From Paraburkholderia sp. ZP32-5 (GTDB lineage Bacteria; Pseudomonadota; Gammaproteobacteria; Burkholderiales; Burkholderiaceae), in NCBI RefSeq assembly GCF_021390495.1, contig NZ_JAJEJP010000001.1, positions 2,480,001-2,544,000 of the forward strand: a stretch of DNA of 64,000 bases. Direction: 5' to 3'. Below are positions 1 to 10,658 of this stretch, piece by piece (within the stretch, counting starts at the first letter, position 1; every line of letters starts with the position of its first letter). The position numbers and the translations under genes are program-made. The notes under the pieces are model-generated. The model saw only the letters and a program-made list of their open reading frames with translations. It did not search any database and had not been told where the DNA came from.

Positions 1-285
1 TGTCGCCGATGCGATGCAGTACGCGAGCGCGCGATCGACGATCTTGTCGTACAGCTCCTCGCGCTTTTTCGCAGTGAGCGCCTTCGAATCGTCGAGACCG
101 CGAATCATCGGCTTCGCCGGATCGAAAATCACCGCCGCCGCAACGACAGGGCCAGCGAGAGGGCCGCGCCCCGCTTCGTCGACACCGCAAACGATCTCAT
201 CCGCACTGTCGAAGTTCAGGCCGGCTTGCGCGGCCAGCCGGGCGACGGCAGCGCTCCCGCGGCGAGGCGCGCGCGCGGCGGTCAT
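1..285 (-). CDS. rnhB: Ribonuclease HII, N-terminal part (runs off the window)
   Basis: RNase HII cleaves the RNA strand of RNA-DNA hybrids and single ribonucleotides misincorporated in DNA. Reading leftward from the ATG at 285, the first ~95 residues contain the family signature [13 protein letters not shown], with the metal-binding Asp-Glu pair, followed by [16 protein letters not shown]. The C-terminal half, with the remaining catalytic acids, lies outside the window. The start codon overlaps the lpxB stop as ATGA, so translation is probably coupled to lpxB, the usual order in this cluster. Confidence 0.93.
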   Translation of the reverse strand, partial: MTAARAPRRGSAAVARLAAQAGLNFDSADEIVCGVDEAGRGPLAGPVVAAAVIFDPAKPMIRGLDDSKALTAKKREELYDKIVDRALAYCIASAT

Positions 286-1451
286 GCCCGCCCCGCCCGC
301 TTTTCGACCACGCTGGCCACGACTTCGGCCGCACGCTGCGCGGTGTTCTGCTTCAGCACGTGATGCATCTCCGTGAAGATTTCCGTCAGCGTGCGCCGGT
401 TCGATTCGTCGCGCAACTGTTTCAGCGTCGCCTCGGCGAGCGCCTGCGGCGTCGCGAAATGCTGCAGGATTTCGGGGACCACGAAGCGCCCCGCCAAGAT
501 GTTCGGCAGGCCGACGTACGGCAGATAGCCCTGGCGGCGCATGATCTGACCTGTCAGCCAGGGCACCTTGTACGAGATCACCATCGGCTTTTTCAGCAAC
601 GCCGCTTCGAGCGTCACGGTGCCGCTCTTGACCAGAATCGCGTCGGCGGCGGTCATCGCGAGCTGCGACTGGCCATCGGTGATGGTCAGCGCAAGCCCCG
701 GATGCGAATCGACGAGCGGTTGCAGCAGCGCGCGCAACGCCGGCGTGGCCGCCGGCATCACGAAGCGCACGCTGGGCTCCTGGTGCTGCATCATCTCCAT
801 CGCGGCAAAAAAGGTCGGGCCGATCAGATCGATTTCCGAGCGCCGGCTACCCGGCAGTACCGCGATCACCGGCCCGCTTTCCGCGAGGCCCAGCGTGCGG
901 CGCGCGCCTAGCGTGTCGGGTTCGAGCGGAATCTGATCGGCGAGCGGGTGGCCCACGTACGATGCCGTGACGCCCGCCTTCTGCAGCAGCGCGGTTTCGA
1001 ACGGAAACACGCACAGCATGTGGTCGACCGCCTTGGCGATCTTCTTGATGCGCCCGCCGCGCCACGCCCAGATGGACGGACAGACGAAGTGAACCGTGGG
1101 AATGCCCGCGTCGCGCAGCGCGTGCTCGAGCCCGAAGTTGAAATCGGGCGCATCGACGCCGACAAAGACCGACGGCGGCTCGGCAAGCAACTGGCGCTTC
1201 AGTTCGTTGCGAATGCCGAGGATTCCGGGGATATGCCGCAGCGCTTCGACATAGCCGCGCACCGAGAGCTTTTCCATCGGCCAGTGCGCGTCGAAGCCGG
1301 TGGCGATCATGCGCGGACCGCCGATGCCGTAGTACTGCGTGACGGCCGGCAGACGGCTCGCGAGACCGTCGAGCAGCGACGCGGCGAGCAGGTCGCCGGA
1401 CGGCTCGCCGGCCACCATCGCGACGCGCAGCGGACTGGGTTGCAGCGCCAT
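282..1451 (-). CDS. lpxB: Lipid-A-disaccharide synthase
   Basis: A 389-residue GT-B glycosyltransferase that joins UDP-diacylglucosamine to lipid X to form the lipid A disaccharide, acting as a peripheral inner-membrane enzyme. The N-terminal [18 protein letters not shown], the middle [10 protein letters not shown] and the late LPGSRRSEI and [13 protein letters not shown] segments are characteristic of LpxB, and the length is close to the E. coli enzyme. It begins 3 bases after lpxA and overlaps rnhB by 4 bases, so it is an internal gene of the lpx operon. Confidence 0.97.
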   Translation of the reverse strand: MALQPSPLRVAMVAGEPSGDLLAASLLDGLASRLPAVTQYYGIGGPRMIATGFDAHWPMEKLSVRGYVEALRHIPGILGIRNELKRQLLAEPPSVFVGVDAPDFNFGLEHALRDAGIPTVHFVCPSIWAWRGGRIKKIAKAVDHMLCVFPFETALLQKAGVTASYVGHPLADQIPLEPDTLGARRTLGLAESGPVIAVLPGSRRSEIDLIGPTFFAAMEMMQHQEPSVRFVMPAATPALRALLQPLVDSHPGLALTITDGQSQLAMTAADAILVKSGTVTLEAALLKKPMVISYKVPWLTGQIMRRQGYLPYVGLPNILAGRFVVPEILQHFATPQALAEATLKQLRDESNRRTLTEIFTEMHHVLKQNTAQRAAEVVASVVEKRAGRA

Positions 1452-1454
1452 CGC

Positions 1455-2243
1455 TTAGCGGATGATGCCGCGTTGCGACGCTTCGACGAACGCGAGCAGC
1501 GTCTGCACCGGAGCATCGCCATCGCCGCCGGCCGTGCCCAGTTCCCGCAGCTGCACCTTCGCCTCTTCGAGCGACAGGCCGTTCTTGTACAGCACGCGAT
1601 ACGCGGTGCGCAGCACCGAGATCGCATCAGCCGAGAAGCCGCGGCGACGCAGACCTTCAACGTTGATGCCGTGCGGCTCGGCCTTGTTGCCCGCCGCGAT
1701 CACGTACGGCGGCACGTCCTGCACGAGCGCCGACGCGCCGCCGAGCATCGAATGCGCGCCGATGCGCACGAACTGATGCACGCCCGACATGCCGCCGATG
1801 ATCGCGTAGTCGCCGATCGTCACGTGGCCGGCCATCTGCGCGTTGCTCGACAGGATCACGTTGCTGCCGACGTGGCAATCGTGGCCAATGTGCACGTACG
1901 CCATGATCCAGTTGTCGTCACCGAGCGATGTGACGCCAGCGTCCTGCACCGTACCGGTGTGGATCGTTGTGAACTCGCGGATCGTATTGCGATTGCCGAT
2001 CACGAGCCGGGTCGGCTCGTCCTTGTACTTCATGTCCTGCGGACGGCCGCCCACCGATGCGTAGTGGCCGATCCGGTTGTCTTCGCCGATCGTGGTATGG
2101 CCTTCGATCACGCTGTGCGAACCGACCGTGCTGCGCGCGCCGATCGTCACGTGTGCGCCGATTACCGCATAGGGTCCGACTTCGACGGATTCGTCGAGCT
2201 GCGCGCCCGGTTCGATGATCGCAGTGGGATGGATCCTGCTCAT
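1455..2243 (-). CDS. lpxA: UDP-N-acetylglucosamine 3-O-acyltransferase
   Basis: First acyl transfer of lipid A synthesis: moves 3-hydroxyacyl from ACP to UDP-GlcNAc. The 262-residue protein opens [20 protein letters not shown] and consists of hexapeptide repeats with the I/V-G-x-x-x-x pattern of a left-handed beta-helix. The motif [12 protein letters not shown] and a helical C-terminal domain ending in QRGIIR are typical of LpxA. The catalytic His is likely the one in the IGHDCHVG stretch. It sits between fabZ and lpxB; fabZ competes for the same 3-hydroxyacyl-ACP pool. Confidence 0.97.
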   Translation of the reverse strand: MSRIHPTAIIEPGAQLDESVEVGPYAVIGAHVTIGARSTVGSHSVIEGHTTIGEDNRIGHYASVGGRPQDMKYKDEPTRLVIGNRNTIREFTTIHTGTVQDAGVTSLGDDNWIMAYVHIGHDCHVGSNVILSSNAQMAGHVTIGDYAIIGGMSGVHQFVRIGAHSMLGGASALVQDVPPYVIAAGNKAEPHGINVEGLRRRGFSADAISVLRTAYRVLYKNGLSLEEAKVQLRELGTAGGDGDAPVQTLLAFVEASQRGIIR

Positions 2244-2339
2244 GCGTCCTCGCTTCTGATTCTGTTGCGTTGTCTGGATGAACCCGCCGCGGACCGGCCG
2301 CGCGTATCTATCGCGCCACCTGCTGCCCGCGTAGGGTCG

Positions 2340-2804
2340 TCAAGCGTCTTTGTCCGTGTGGCGCACCGCGCACATCAGATCGGCTTCCGCCGCGACAACC
2401 CCATCCACTTCCGCGCGCGCCTTGAACTTCCAGATGCCGCGCATGTGACGCTCGAACGTGCAGTTCAGGATCAGTTGATCGCCCGGCTCCACCACGCGCT
2501 TGAAACGCGCGTTGTCGATGCCGACGAACAGGTAAAGCGTGTTCGACGGATCGCTCGGCTCTTCCGAGAACGTCAGCAACGCCGCCGTCTGCGCGAGCGC
2601 TTCGAGAATCAGCACGCCTGGCATCACCGGCCGGGTCGGGAAATGCCCCTGAAAATACGGCTCATTGATCGACACGTTCTTCAACGCTTTGATGTTCTTG
2701 TGCGGCTCGAGTTCGAGCACGCGATCGACCAGCAGGATCGGATAACGATGCGGCAGAAGCGTGAGAATCTTATGAATGTCGAGATTGATTTTTTCGGTGC
2801 TCAT
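2340..2804 (-). CDS. fabZ: 3-hydroxyacyl-ACP dehydratase FabZ
   Basis: A hot-dog-fold dehydratase of fatty acid elongation, 154 residues. The active-site His lies in [15 protein letters not shown] and the catalytic Glu in [15 protein letters not shown]. The reading frame stays open well upstream, but the ATG at 2804 gives [20 protein letters not shown], the normal family N-terminus; the upstream translation is low-complexity and resembles no family. FabZ draws on the same substrate pool as LpxA and LpxD, which explains its place between them. Confidence 0.95.
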   Translation of the reverse strand: MSTEKINLDIHKILTLLPHRYPILLVDRVLELEPHKNIKALKNVSINEPYFQGHFPTRPVMPGVLILEALAQTAALLTFSEEPSDPSNTLYLFVGIDNARFKRVVEPGDQLILNCTFERHMRGIWKFKARAEVDGVVAAEADLMCAVRHTDKDA

Positions 2805-2988
2805 GGTGTTTCTGCTCACGCATTGACTGCGCGGTGATGAATGCGGATGCTGGTGCAGGTGGATTGAAACGTGGGCGGCCGGCGCCCTCGGTACCCGGTT
2901 GCCGTGCCACCCGGCCACGGCATCCGGCTTTGCTTCGTGATGCACGCCCGCTATTTTACGCGGCGCTGACTGATCGCCCTGATATCTG

Positions 2989-4095
2989 TCAGATATTGTC
3001 GCTCGCGGCCGCCGGGCCGCCCGCCACGTTGGCGGCGTTGTCCGCCGCGGCGGCTTCGAGTGCCTTGATGCGATCGCGAAGCTTGTCGATATTGCGCAGC
3101 AGCGCCGCGCTTTTGTTCCAGTCCGCATGGTTCACGGCCGGGAACGCGCTCGTGTACATGCCGGGCTTCAGCAGCGACTTCGACACGCCTGATTTCGCGG
3201 TGACGATCACGTAATCGGCGAGCGTCACGTGTCCGGCGATGCCGACCGCGCCGCCGATCATGCAATGACGGCCAATGGTGGTGCTGCCCGCAACGCCCGC
3301 GCAACCGGCGATCACCGTATAAGCGCCGATCTTGCAGTTGTGGCCGATCTGCACGAGATTGTCGATCTTCACGCACTCTTCGATGATCGTGTCGGCCATC
3401 GCGCCGCGGTCGATCGTCGTGTTCGCGCCGATTTCGACGTCGTTCGCGATCGACACGCCACCAACCTGCGGAATCTTCACCCAGCTACCGGTGCGCGCTT
3501 CGCCCTCGCCGACGAAGTCCGGCGCGAAACCGAAACCGTCCGAGCCGATCACCGCGCCCGCATGCACGATCACGCGCTCGCCGAGCTTGCAGCCGTGATA
3601 CACGGTGACGTTCGGATAAAGATGCGAGTTCGCGCCGACGCGCGTGCCGCGGCCGATCACCACATTGGCGTCGAGCCGCGCGTGCTCGCCGATCACCCCG
3701 CCGGCTTCGACCGTGACGCGCGGGCCGATCACCGCGCTCGCGGCGATCTGCGCGGAAGGGTCGATGGTTGCGCTTGGATGCACGCCGGGCGCGGCTTTCG
3801 GCGCGGCGAGATCGATGAAGGTTTGCGCGACGCGCGCAAAGTAAGCGTACGGATTCGGCGTGACGATGAAGTTACGGGCATCGCGCGACGCGAGCTTCGC
3901 CAGGTCGCCGGCATTGATCAGCACCGCGCCCGCACGGGTCGTCTCGACCTGCGACAGATACTTCGGATTGGCGAGGAACGCCAACTGGTCCGGGCCTGCC
4001 TGGTCGAGTGGCGCGAGGCTGCCTACACGCTGCGAACCGTCTCCGACTACCTCACCACCGAACCGCTGGACGATGTCCTCGAGCGTAAATGCCAT
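2989..4095 (-). CDS. lpxD: UDP-3-O-(3-hydroxyacyl)glucosamine N-acyltransferase
   Basis: Third step of lipid A synthesis, adding the N-linked 3-hydroxyacyl chain. The 368-residue protein has an N-terminal uridine-binding domain starting [20 protein letters not shown], a long hexapeptide-repeat helix and a C-terminal helix rich in Ala. [16 protein letters not shown] and QIGHNCKIG are classic LpxD segments, the latter carrying the likely catalytic His. The ATG at 4095 is chosen because an AAGGAG lies about 11 bases upstream and homologous sequence begins there; about 40 further upstream codons are open but look non-coding. Confidence 0.96.
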   Translation of the reverse strand: MAFTLEDIVQRFGGEVVGDGSQRVGSLAPLDQAGPDQLAFLANPKYLSQVETTRAGAVLINAGDLAKLASRDARNFIVTPNPYAYFARVAQTFIDLAAPKAAPGVHPSATIDPSAQIAASAVIGPRVTVEAGGVIGEHARLDANVVIGRGTRVGANSHLYPNVTVYHGCKLGERVIVHAGAVIGSDGFGFAPDFVGEGEARTGSWVKIPQVGGVSIANDVEIGANTTIDRGAMADTIIEECVKIDNLVQIGHNCKIGAYTVIAGCAGVAGSTTIGRHCMIGGAVGIAGHVTLADYVIVTAKSGVSKSLLKPGMYTSAFPAVNHADWNKSAALLRNIDKLRDRIKALEAAAADNAANVAGGPAAASDNI

Positions 4096-4231
4096 GCCTA
4101 TCCTGTCTCCTTTGTCGACCAGAGTTAGCGCTTTAGCGCTTACTCCGGTCCCTGCAAAACACCACCGCCGTTCAACCGCTCCCGTCATACCAGACGAGCA
4201 TCGACGCCCGCCCGGAAACAACGCGCCGCAA

Positions 4232-4759
4232 TCAGTTTCCCGACGCCGCCAGCGCCTTCAGTACCTGGTCGGTAATATCGATGCGCGGGCTCACGTACAC
4301 CGCTTCCTGCACGATCAGATCGTAGTGCTGCGTCTCGGCAATCTGCTTGATGACCTTGTTCGCGCGATCGAGCACCGCGGCCAGTTCCTCGTTGCGGCGC
4401 TGATTGAGGTCTTCGCGGAATTCGCGCTGCTTGCGCTGAAAGTCCGAGTCGAGCTGCGACAAGTCACGCTGCTTCTGCGCGCGATCGGCGGCCGACATCG
4501 ACGCGCCATTCTTGTCGAGCGCATCGGACATCGACTTGAGCTTCTGCGCCATATCGGCGAGATCCTTGTCGCGCTTCGCGAACTCGGCCTCCAGCTTCAA
4601 CTGCGCAGCCTTCGCCGCAGCCGATTCGCGCAGGATACGGTCGGAGTTCACCGCGGCGATCCTCGCCTCCTGCGCATGCGCGACCCCGACCCACAAGGTC
4701 ATGGCCAGCGCCAATGCACACGCTACACGTTTCGAAAACATACCGGTTAGCAAAGTCAT
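4232..4759 (-). CDS. skp: Periplasmic chaperone Skp/OmpH
   Basis: A trimeric periplasmic chaperone that holds unfolded outer-membrane proteins for the Bam machine. The product (about 175 residues) starts with a signal peptide whose basic FSKR is followed by a hydrophobic core ending AHA-QE. A long charged, helical, coiled-coil-like body ([18 protein letters not shown]) and [19 protein letters not shown] follow, as in OmpH. Either ATG 4759 or ATG 4741 could be used, since both keep the signal peptide; neither has an ideally spaced ribosome site. It lies directly downstream of bamA, its functional partner. Confidence 0.93.
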   Translation of the reverse strand: MTLLTGMFSKRVACALALAMTLWVGVAHAQEARIAAVNSDRILRESAAAKAAQLKLEAEFAKRDKDLADMAQKLKSMSDALDKNGASMSAADRAQKQRDLSQLDSDFQRKQREFREDLNQRRNEELAAVLDRANKVIKQIAETQHYDLIVQEAVYVSPRIDITDQVLKALAASGN

Positions 4760-4829
4760 CCTCTCGATACCGTAGTTTGGCCAGACCCGCCGCCGGGAGT
4801 CGCTCGCGGCCGGACCGCCTGCCGCGCGA

Positions 4830-7151
4830 TCAGAACGCCGTCCCGATCTGGAACTGGAACTTCTGATACTGGTCGCCAGTGTGCTTGACGAGCGGGAAAC
4901 CAAGGCTCAACTTGAGCGGGCCGATCGGCGAGATCCACGCGAGACCCACACCGTAGCCGTAACGCAGGCCGTTCGCGCCGGTGCCCGCACACCCGGTCGT
5001 CGTACAACTTGCTTGTCCCCAGACGTTACCGCCATCCAGGAACGTAAACACACGCAGCGTGCGGTCATAGCCTGTGCCGGGCAACGGGAACGTCAGTTCG
5101 ATATTGCCCACGAGCATCTTCGAACCGCCAATCGGGTCGTTCGTCTTGCCGTCGCGCGGACCCAGCGAACTCGGCTCATAGCCACGCACCGAACCGATAC
5201 CGCCCGCGTAGTAGTTCTTGAAAATCGGATACGGCTTGCCGCCGAGGCCGTTACCGTAGCCGCCCTGGAAGTTGAAGCCCAGCACGAAGCCGCGCGCGAA
5301 CGAGTAATAGTACTGCGCGTTGATGTCGGCCTTGTAGTACTGGGTGCCGCCGACCGGCGTGCCGTATTCGGCATTCGCCTGGGTGAAGTAACCGCGGCTC
5401 GGAACCAGCGCGCTGTCACGCGCATCACGCGACCAGCCCACCGTCAGCGGCACGTTGTTCGACACGCGGCCGAACTCGTTCACGTAGTCGATATAGCTTT
5501 GCGGCGTGTTCGAATCGATGTCGAGCTGGTTCTGCTCGAAGCCGACGCCAAAGTAGACCGTGTCGACTTCGGAGAACGGAATGCCGAACTTCAGGTCGGC
5601 ACCCGCCGTCACGATCTTGAAGCTCGAATCCGTCGAGTAGTACAGCGGCTGGTACGTGCGGTAGTAGACATCGGTAATCCGCTTGATGCCGTCCACCGTG
5701 AAGTACGGATCGACCTGCGTGACCGTCAGCGTACGGTACGTCTTCGCGGTGTTGACGTTCACCGACAGGCTCGTGCCCGAACCGAACACGTTGTCCTGCG
5801 AAATACCCGCGGACAGCACCACCTTGTCCGTCGACGAAAAGCCTGCGCCGAGCGTGATCGCGCCGGTCGGCTTTTCGGCGACCTTCACGTCGATGTCGAC
5901 CTGGTCGGGCGTGCCTTCCACCGGCACCGTGGTCACGTCGACGTCGGTAAAGTAGCCGAGACGGTTGATACGGTCCTTCGACAGCGACAGCCGATTCGAA
6001 TCGAACCACGAGCTTTCGAGCTGGCGCATTTCCCGGCGCACCACTTCGTCGCGCGTACGGGTGTTGCCGACCACGTTGATGCGGCGCACGTAGACGCGGC
6101 GGCTCGGGTCGACCTGCAGCGTCAGGTCGACCGTGTGATTTTTCTGGTCGATCTGCGGCTGCGCATTGACGGTTGCGAACGCGTAGCCGTATTCGCCGAG
6201 CTTGTCGACGATCGCCTTGGTCGTAGCCTGCAGCTTTTCAGCGGAGAAACGGTCGCCCGGTTTGATCTTGATCAGCTTCTTCAGCTCGGCTTCGCGGTCG
6301 AGCAGATTGCCGGCAAGGCGGATATTCGAGATCGTGTACGGCTCGCCTTCGTGCAGCGTGACCGTCAGATACATGTCCTTCTTGTCCGGCGTGATCGACA
6401 CCTGGGTCGACTCGATGCTGAACTCGAGGTAGCCGCGGTTCAGGTAGTACGAGCGGATGTTCTCGAGGTCGCCGGTGAGCTTGTCTTTCGCGTACAGGTC
6501 GTTCTTCGTGTACCACGAGAACCAGTTCGGCGTGGACAGCTGCATTTCATCGCGCAGCGTGCCGGTGCTGAACGCCTTGTTGCCGATGAAGTTGATCTGA
6601 CGGATCTTCGCGCTCGGACCTTCGGCGACCGAGAACAGCAGCGCAACGCGATTGCGGTCGATCGGCGTGATCGTGGTGGTCACTTCGGCGGCATAGTAAC
6701 CGCGCGTCAAATATTGACGCTTCAGTTCCTGCTCGGCCTTGTCGACCAGCGCCTTGTCGTAGTAGCGGCCTTGCGACAGCCCGACCGCGCGCAGCGCCTT
6801 GGTCAGGTTGTCCTTGTCGAATTCGTGGATGCCGGCGAAGTCGATCGTGCCGATCGCGGGGCGCTCCTGCACCTGCACGATGACGACGTTGCCTTCGGTT
6901 GCGATCTTGACGTCGTTGAAGAAGCCGGTCGCATACAGCGCGCGAATCGCTTCCGATGCCTTGTCGTCGGAGAACGTATCGCCCTGCTTGATGGGCAGAT
7001 ACGCGAACACCGTACCGGGTTCGACGCGTTGCAATCCCTCAATGCGAATGTCTTGCACCACGAAGGGCGTCGTTGCGTGAGCAACCAGCCCATGCGCGGC
7101 GAGTGCCGCGGCTATAACCGTCTTTGGACCAAAGCGATGAGGTTTGAACAA
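4830..7151 (-). CDS. bamA: Outer membrane protein assembly factor BamA
   Basis: Core beta-barrel of the Bam complex, which inserts outer-membrane proteins. The 773-residue precursor has a signal peptide ending near AHGLVAHA, then five POTRA domains (first one begins FVVQDIRIEGLQRVEPGTV) over roughly residues 28-430, then an Omp85 barrel. The barrel contains the loop motif GSVRGYEPSSLGPRD, matching the conserved VRGY/F element, and ends in aromatic Phe (FQIGTAF), the outer-membrane targeting signal. It is flanked by rseP and skp, the standard arrangement. Confidence 0.97.
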   Translation of the reverse strand: MFKPHRFGPKTVIAAALAAHGLVAHATTPFVVQDIRIEGLQRVEPGTVFAYLPIKQGDTFSDDKASEAIRALYATGFFNDVKIATEGNVVIVQVQERPAIGTIDFAGIHEFDKDNLTKALRAVGLSQGRYYDKALVDKAEQELKRQYLTRGYYAAEVTTTITPIDRNRVALLFSVAEGPSAKIRQINFIGNKAFSTGTLRDEMQLSTPNWFSWYTKNDLYAKDKLTGDLENIRSYYLNRGYLEFSIESTQVSITPDKKDMYLTVTLHEGEPYTISNIRLAGNLLDREAELKKLIKIKPGDRFSAEKLQATTKAIVDKLGEYGYAFATVNAQPQIDQKNHTVDLTLQVDPSRRVYVRRINVVGNTRTRDEVVRREMRQLESSWFDSNRLSLSKDRINRLGYFTDVDVTTVPVEGTPDQVDIDVKVAEKPTGAITLGAGFSSTDKVVLSAGISQDNVFGSGTSLSVNVNTAKTYRTLTVTQVDPYFTVDGIKRITDVYYRTYQPLYYSTDSSFKIVTAGADLKFGIPFSEVDTVYFGVGFEQNQLDIDSNTPQSYIDYVNEFGRVSNNVPLTVGWSRDARDSALVPSRGYFTQANAEYGTPVGGTQYYKADINAQYYYSFARGFVLGFNFQGGYGNGLGGKPYPIFKNYYAGGIGSVRGYEPSSLGPRDGKTNDPIGGSKMLVGNIELTFPLPGTGYDRTLRVFTFLDGGNVWGQASCTTTGCAGTGANGLRYGYGVGLAWISPIGPLKLSLGFPLVKHTGDQYQKFQFQIGTAF

Positions 7152-7218
7152 CGTGCTTCCCCAGTGTGTATAGCTGCATCAGGCCGGGCGGCCGCCCTCG
7201 AGAACGCCGCCGGACACT

Positions 7219-8613
7219 TTAAAAATGGATTAAACGAGCCAGATCGTTGAACAGCGCAATCGCCGACAACGCGACGATGCAGGCAAGACCCGCCCTCTGA
7301 AAAACGAGTTGCCAGCGATCGGCGACAACTTTACCGGTCACAGCTTCAACCAAATAATATAACAGATGACCCCCGTCCAATACCGGAATTGGGAGGAGGT
7401 TCAGCACGCCGAGGCTAATGCTGACAAGGGCCAGGAACGACAAAAACGCCGACGGACCAAGGCGCGCGCTCTTGCCCGCATAGTCGGCGATCGTCACCGG
7501 ACCGGACAGGTTCTTCAGCGACGCCTCGCCGACGATCATCCGCCCGAACATGCGCACCGAGTACACCGCGAGGTCCCACGTGCGGCGCGCGCCGAGCTGC
7601 ACGCTTTCAACCGGCCCATAGCGCACGTCGATCGACGGCACCTGGGTCGCCAGTTCAGCACCGATGCGCCCGACCTGCTGCCCGCTCGCCGCATCGCGCT
7701 GCAGTTGCGGCACGATGCTGAGTTCGTCGAGTGCGCCCGCCGCGTGGCCACCGCGCCCGCCGCGCTCCACTTGCAGCGTGACCGGCACGCCGGCGTGCGA
7801 TTTTACATAAGCGATGAAGGCCGCGGCATTATCGGTCGGCGTACCGTTGATCGCACGCAGTCTGTCGCCGGTGACGAGACCCGCCTTCTGCGCGGCGCTG
7901 CCCGGCTGTACGCCCGCCACCGTCAGCTTGCCGCCGCCCGGCTCGAAGCCCAGACGCGACATGAAATCGTCGTCGACGTCTTTCTCGCCGAGCCCACGCA
8001 GATCCATCGGGAAATCGGACGTGCCGTGACCGTCCTTCGCGATCAACACGATGTGTTGATGATCGAACGCGGCGCCGAGCAGTTTCCAGCGCAGATCCGA
8101 CCACGAGCGCACCGACGCGGTTTCGTCGTTGCTACCGGCGCGTACGCCGACGATCGTCTCGCCGCCTTCGAAGCCGGCCTGCGCGGCCGGCGTGTTCGAC
8201 GCGGGCGTCGCGATCACGGCCGCCGGTTCGGTCACGCCGGTCGCGAATACCAGCGCGAACAGCGCGATCGCCAGCAGGAAGTTCGCGATCGGACCGGCCG
8301 CGACGATCGCGAAGCGCCGCCACACTGACTGGCGATTGAAAGCATGCGGCAGATCCGCCGCCGGAATCGCCGCGGTGCCGGTTTCGCGCTCGTCGAGCAT
8401 CTTCACGTAGCCGCCGAGCGGCAGCGCGGCGATCGTCCATTCAGTGCCCGTCTTCGGACTCACCCACTGCACGAGCGGCTTGCCGAAGCCGATCGAAAAG
8501 CGCAGCACCTTCACGCCGCACAAACGTGCGACGCTGTAGTGCCCGTACTCGTGGACGACCACGAGCACACCAATCGCCACCGCGAAGGCGAGCAGTTCGA
8601 TCAGCAGGTTCAT
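7219..8613 (-). CDS. rseP: Site-2 intramembrane zinc protease RseP
   Basis: Inner-membrane metalloprotease that makes the second cut in anti-sigma-E RseA and also clears signal-peptide remnants. The 464-residue product has VVVHEYGHY (zinc ligands His21 and His25, catalytic Glu22) in the first membrane helix. Two PDZ-like regions follow in the middle (one contains VQPGSAAQKAGLVTGD), and the second metal motif NLLPIPVLDGGHL lies near the C-terminus. The ATG at 8613 is supported by a GAGG five bases upstream. Position next to bamA links envelope-stress signalling with barrel assembly. Confidence 0.96.
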   Translation of the reverse strand: MNLLIELLAFAVAIGVLVVVHEYGHYSVARLCGVKVLRFSIGFGKPLVQWVSPKTGTEWTIAALPLGGYVKMLDERETGTAAIPAADLPHAFNRQSVWRRFAIVAAGPIANFLLAIALFALVFATGVTEPAAVIATPASNTPAAQAGFEGGETIVGVRAGSNDETASVRSWSDLRWKLLGAAFDHQHIVLIAKDGHGTSDFPMDLRGLGEKDVDDDFMSRLGFEPGGGKLTVAGVQPGSAAQKAGLVTGDRLRAINGTPTDNAAAFIAYVKSHAGVPVTLQVERGGRGGHAAGALDELSIVPQLQRDAASGQQVGRIGAELATQVPSIDVRYGPVESVQLGARRTWDLAVYSVRMFGRMIVGEASLKNLSGPVTIADYAGKSARLGPSAFLSFLALVSISLGVLNLLPIPVLDGGHLLYYLVEAVTGKVVADRWQLVFQRAGLACIVALSAIALFNDLARLIHF

Positions 8614-8620
8614 AAACGCC

Positions 8621-9826
8621 TCACTGGACGGCGCGTTCCGTGCGACGGGCGCCCTCGGGCAGACGCGCGATGAAGTCGGTTGCGGCACGGCGCGCGGCGG
8701 CGTCCGCTTCGATCACGTCATCGAGCGCGTGCGCGCTGCGGTTCGGCAAGCCGTTGAGGACCGAGTCGACCACCTCGGCAATCGCCATGAAGCCGATGCG
8801 GCGCGTGAGGAATGCTTCGACCGCCACTTCGTTCGCCGCATTCAGCGCCGCGCTCGCAATACCGCCTTCGGCGAGCGCCTTCATCGCCAGCGCGAGACAC
8901 GGGAAGCGCGCGTAGTCGGGCTTCTCGAACGACAGCGACGCAATGCCGGCGAGATCGAGCTGGGCGACGCCCGAATCGACGCGATCTGGGAAGGCCAGCG
9001 CGTGCGCGATCGGCGTGCGCATGTCGGGGTTGCCGAGCTGCGCGAGCACCGAGCCGTCTGCGTACGACACGAGCGAATGGATCACGCTCTGCGGATGGAT
9101 CAGCACGTCGATGCGATCGCCCGGCAGGTTGAACAGCCAGTGCGCCTCGATCACCTCGAGACCCTTGTTCATCATCGTGGCCGAATCGACCGAAATCTTG
9201 CGACCCATGACCCAGTTCGGATGCTTGCAGGCTTCGTCCGGTGTCACATCGACGAGCGTGGCCGGCTCGCGCGTGCGGAACGGGCCGCCCGACGCGGTCA
9301 GGATGATCTTGGAGACGCCGCCGTGCAGCGAGGCTTCGCGCGGCAGACATTGGAAAATCGCATTGTGTTCGCTGTCGACGGGCAGCAGTACCGCGCCGTT
9401 GTCGCGCACCGCGTCCATGAAGATGGCGCCGGACATCACCAGCGCTTCCTTGTTGGCGAGCAGGATGCGTTTGCCCGCGCGCGCCGCGGCGAGACTCGGC
9501 GCAAGGCCGGCCGCGCCGACGATCGCCGCGACCACGGTATCGCAGCCGTCGCTCTTCGCGACCTCGACAAGCGCTTGCGGCCCGTACGTCACCTCGGTCT
9601 TGCTGCCCGCTTCGCGCAGCTTCGCGGCGACCCGCGCGGCCGTGTCGGCGTCGCCGACCACCGCGACTTCCGGCGCAAAGCGCAGGCATTGCTCGACGAG
9701 CTTGTCGCCGTTGCGATGCGCGGACAGCGCGTAAATCGAGAAACGCTCCGGATGACGCGCGACGACGTCGAGCGTGCTGTCTCCAATCGAGCCCGTGGAA
9801 CCGAGCAATGTCAGACGTTTTTGCAT
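8621..9826 (-). CDS. dxr: 1-deoxy-D-xylulose 5-phosphate reductoisomerase
   Basis: Committed step of the MEP isoprenoid pathway, converting DXP to MEP with NADPH. The 401-residue product starts [20 protein letters not shown], the dinucleotide-binding fold, and carries the metal/substrate signature [11 protein letters not shown] and [20 protein letters not shown]. The start at 9826 is chosen because the family N-terminus begins there. It is 7 bases upstream of rseP and 10 bases downstream of cdsA, so it belongs to one transcript. Its products feed the undecaprenyl carrier made by the nearby uppS. Confidence 0.97.
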   Translation of the reverse strand: MQKRLTLLGSTGSIGDSTLDVVARHPERFSIYALSAHRNGDKLVEQCLRFAPEVAVVGDADTAARVAAKLREAGSKTEVTYGPQALVEVAKSDGCDTVVAAIVGAAGLAPSLAAARAGKRILLANKEALVMSGAIFMDAVRDNGAVLLPVDSEHNAIFQCLPREASLHGGVSKIILTASGGPFRTREPATLVDVTPDEACKHPNWVMGRKISVDSATMMNKGLEVIEAHWLFNLPGDRIDVLIHPQSVIHSLVSYADGSVLAQLGNPDMRTPIAHALAFPDRVDSGVAQLDLAGIASLSFEKPDYARFPCLALAMKALAEGGIASAALNAANEVAVEAFLTRRIGFMAIAEVVDSVLNGLPNRSAHALDDVIEADAAARRAATDFIARLPEGARRTERAVQ

Positions 9827-9836
9827 ATCTCTTTCT

Positions 9837-10658
9837 CTAGCCGAGCAGCAGCATCGCGAGCGGTAGCACCGGCAGCAATGCGTCGATGCGATCGAGCACG
9901 CCACCGTGCCCCGGCAACAGGCCGCTCGAGTCCTTGACGCCAGCCTGGCGTTTCAACATCGATTCGAACAGGTCACCGACGATGCTGAAGGCCACCAGCA
10001 AGGTCAGCGCGAGCACGGTGCGCAGTGCGCCCAGTTGCGCGAGCAGCGCCGAATACAAGGTCGGCTCGAACGCGTGTAAAAAAACGGCCACAGCCGCGAC
10101 GATCATCACCAGCAGCCAGCCGCCGATTGCGCCCTCCCAGGTTTTACCCGGACTGATGGCGGGCGCCAATTTGTGTTTTCCGAACGCTTTTCCGGAGAAG
10201 TATGCGCCGATATCGGCGAGCCATACCAATAACAGCAGCGACAGCACGAACGGCACGCCCTGCATGCGCGCGGCAACGAGAGCATGCCAGCAGGCGATGA
10301 AACCGACGATACCGGCAAGAAACAGGAACGCGCGCCACGCGCCCTGCGCCAACACAGGCTTGCGCAGCAGCACGAATGGACCGGCGACGACCCAGAAGAT
10401 CGCGGCCGCCTGGAAGAACGGCCGCGCGTGCTCGGCGCCAACGCCAAGCCGCGTGCTGGTGACGAGCGCGAGTGCCGCGACGAGCGCATACAGCACCGGC
10501 CCCGCACCGCCGACCTTGAGCAGGCGCGCCCACTCCCACGCGGCGAACACGACGACGAAGGCGATCAGCGCACCGAACGCGCCAACCGGCGCGAACAGTG
10601 TGACCGGCAGGAACACTGCCAGCAGGACGATCGCCGTGATGACACGGGTTTTTAGCAT
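9837..10658 (-). CDS. cdsA: Phosphatidate cytidylyltransferase
   Basis: Makes CDP-diacylglycerol from phosphatidic acid and CTP, the precursor of all membrane phospholipids. The 273-residue protein is mostly hydrophobic, with about eight predicted membrane segments, and contains [13 protein letters not shown] and [20 protein letters not shown], together forming the CDP-DAG synthase signature with conserved Asp residues. A short C-terminal segment [15 protein letters not shown] completes the family pattern. The start overlaps the uppS stop by 7 bases, implying coupled translation. Confidence 0.96.
   Translation of the reverse strand: MLKTRVITAIVLLAVFLPVTLFAPVGAFGALIAFVVVFAAWEWARLLKVGGAGPVLYALVAALALVTSTRLGVGAEHARPFFQAAAIFWVVAGPFVLLRKPVLAQGAWRAFLFLAGIVGFIACWHALVAARMQGVPFVLSLLLLVWLADIGAYFSGKAFGKHKLAPAISPGKTWEGAIGGWLLVMIVAAVAVFLHAFEPTLYSALLAQLGALRTVLALTLLVAFSIVGDLFESMLKRQAGVKDSSGLLPGHGGVLDRIDALLPVLPLAMLLLG

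Noticed and set aside
948..2837. Long plus-strand frame antisense to lpxB, lpxA and fabZ
   Set aside because: Composition is Arg/Ala/His/Asp-rich, a codon shadow of high-GC genes, and no family is visible; the opposite strand encodes known enzymes.
4881..7250. 789-codon plus-strand frame across bamA
   Set aside because: Arises from the codon bias of bamA on the other strand; low-complexity Arg/Val/Asp content and no recognisable domain.
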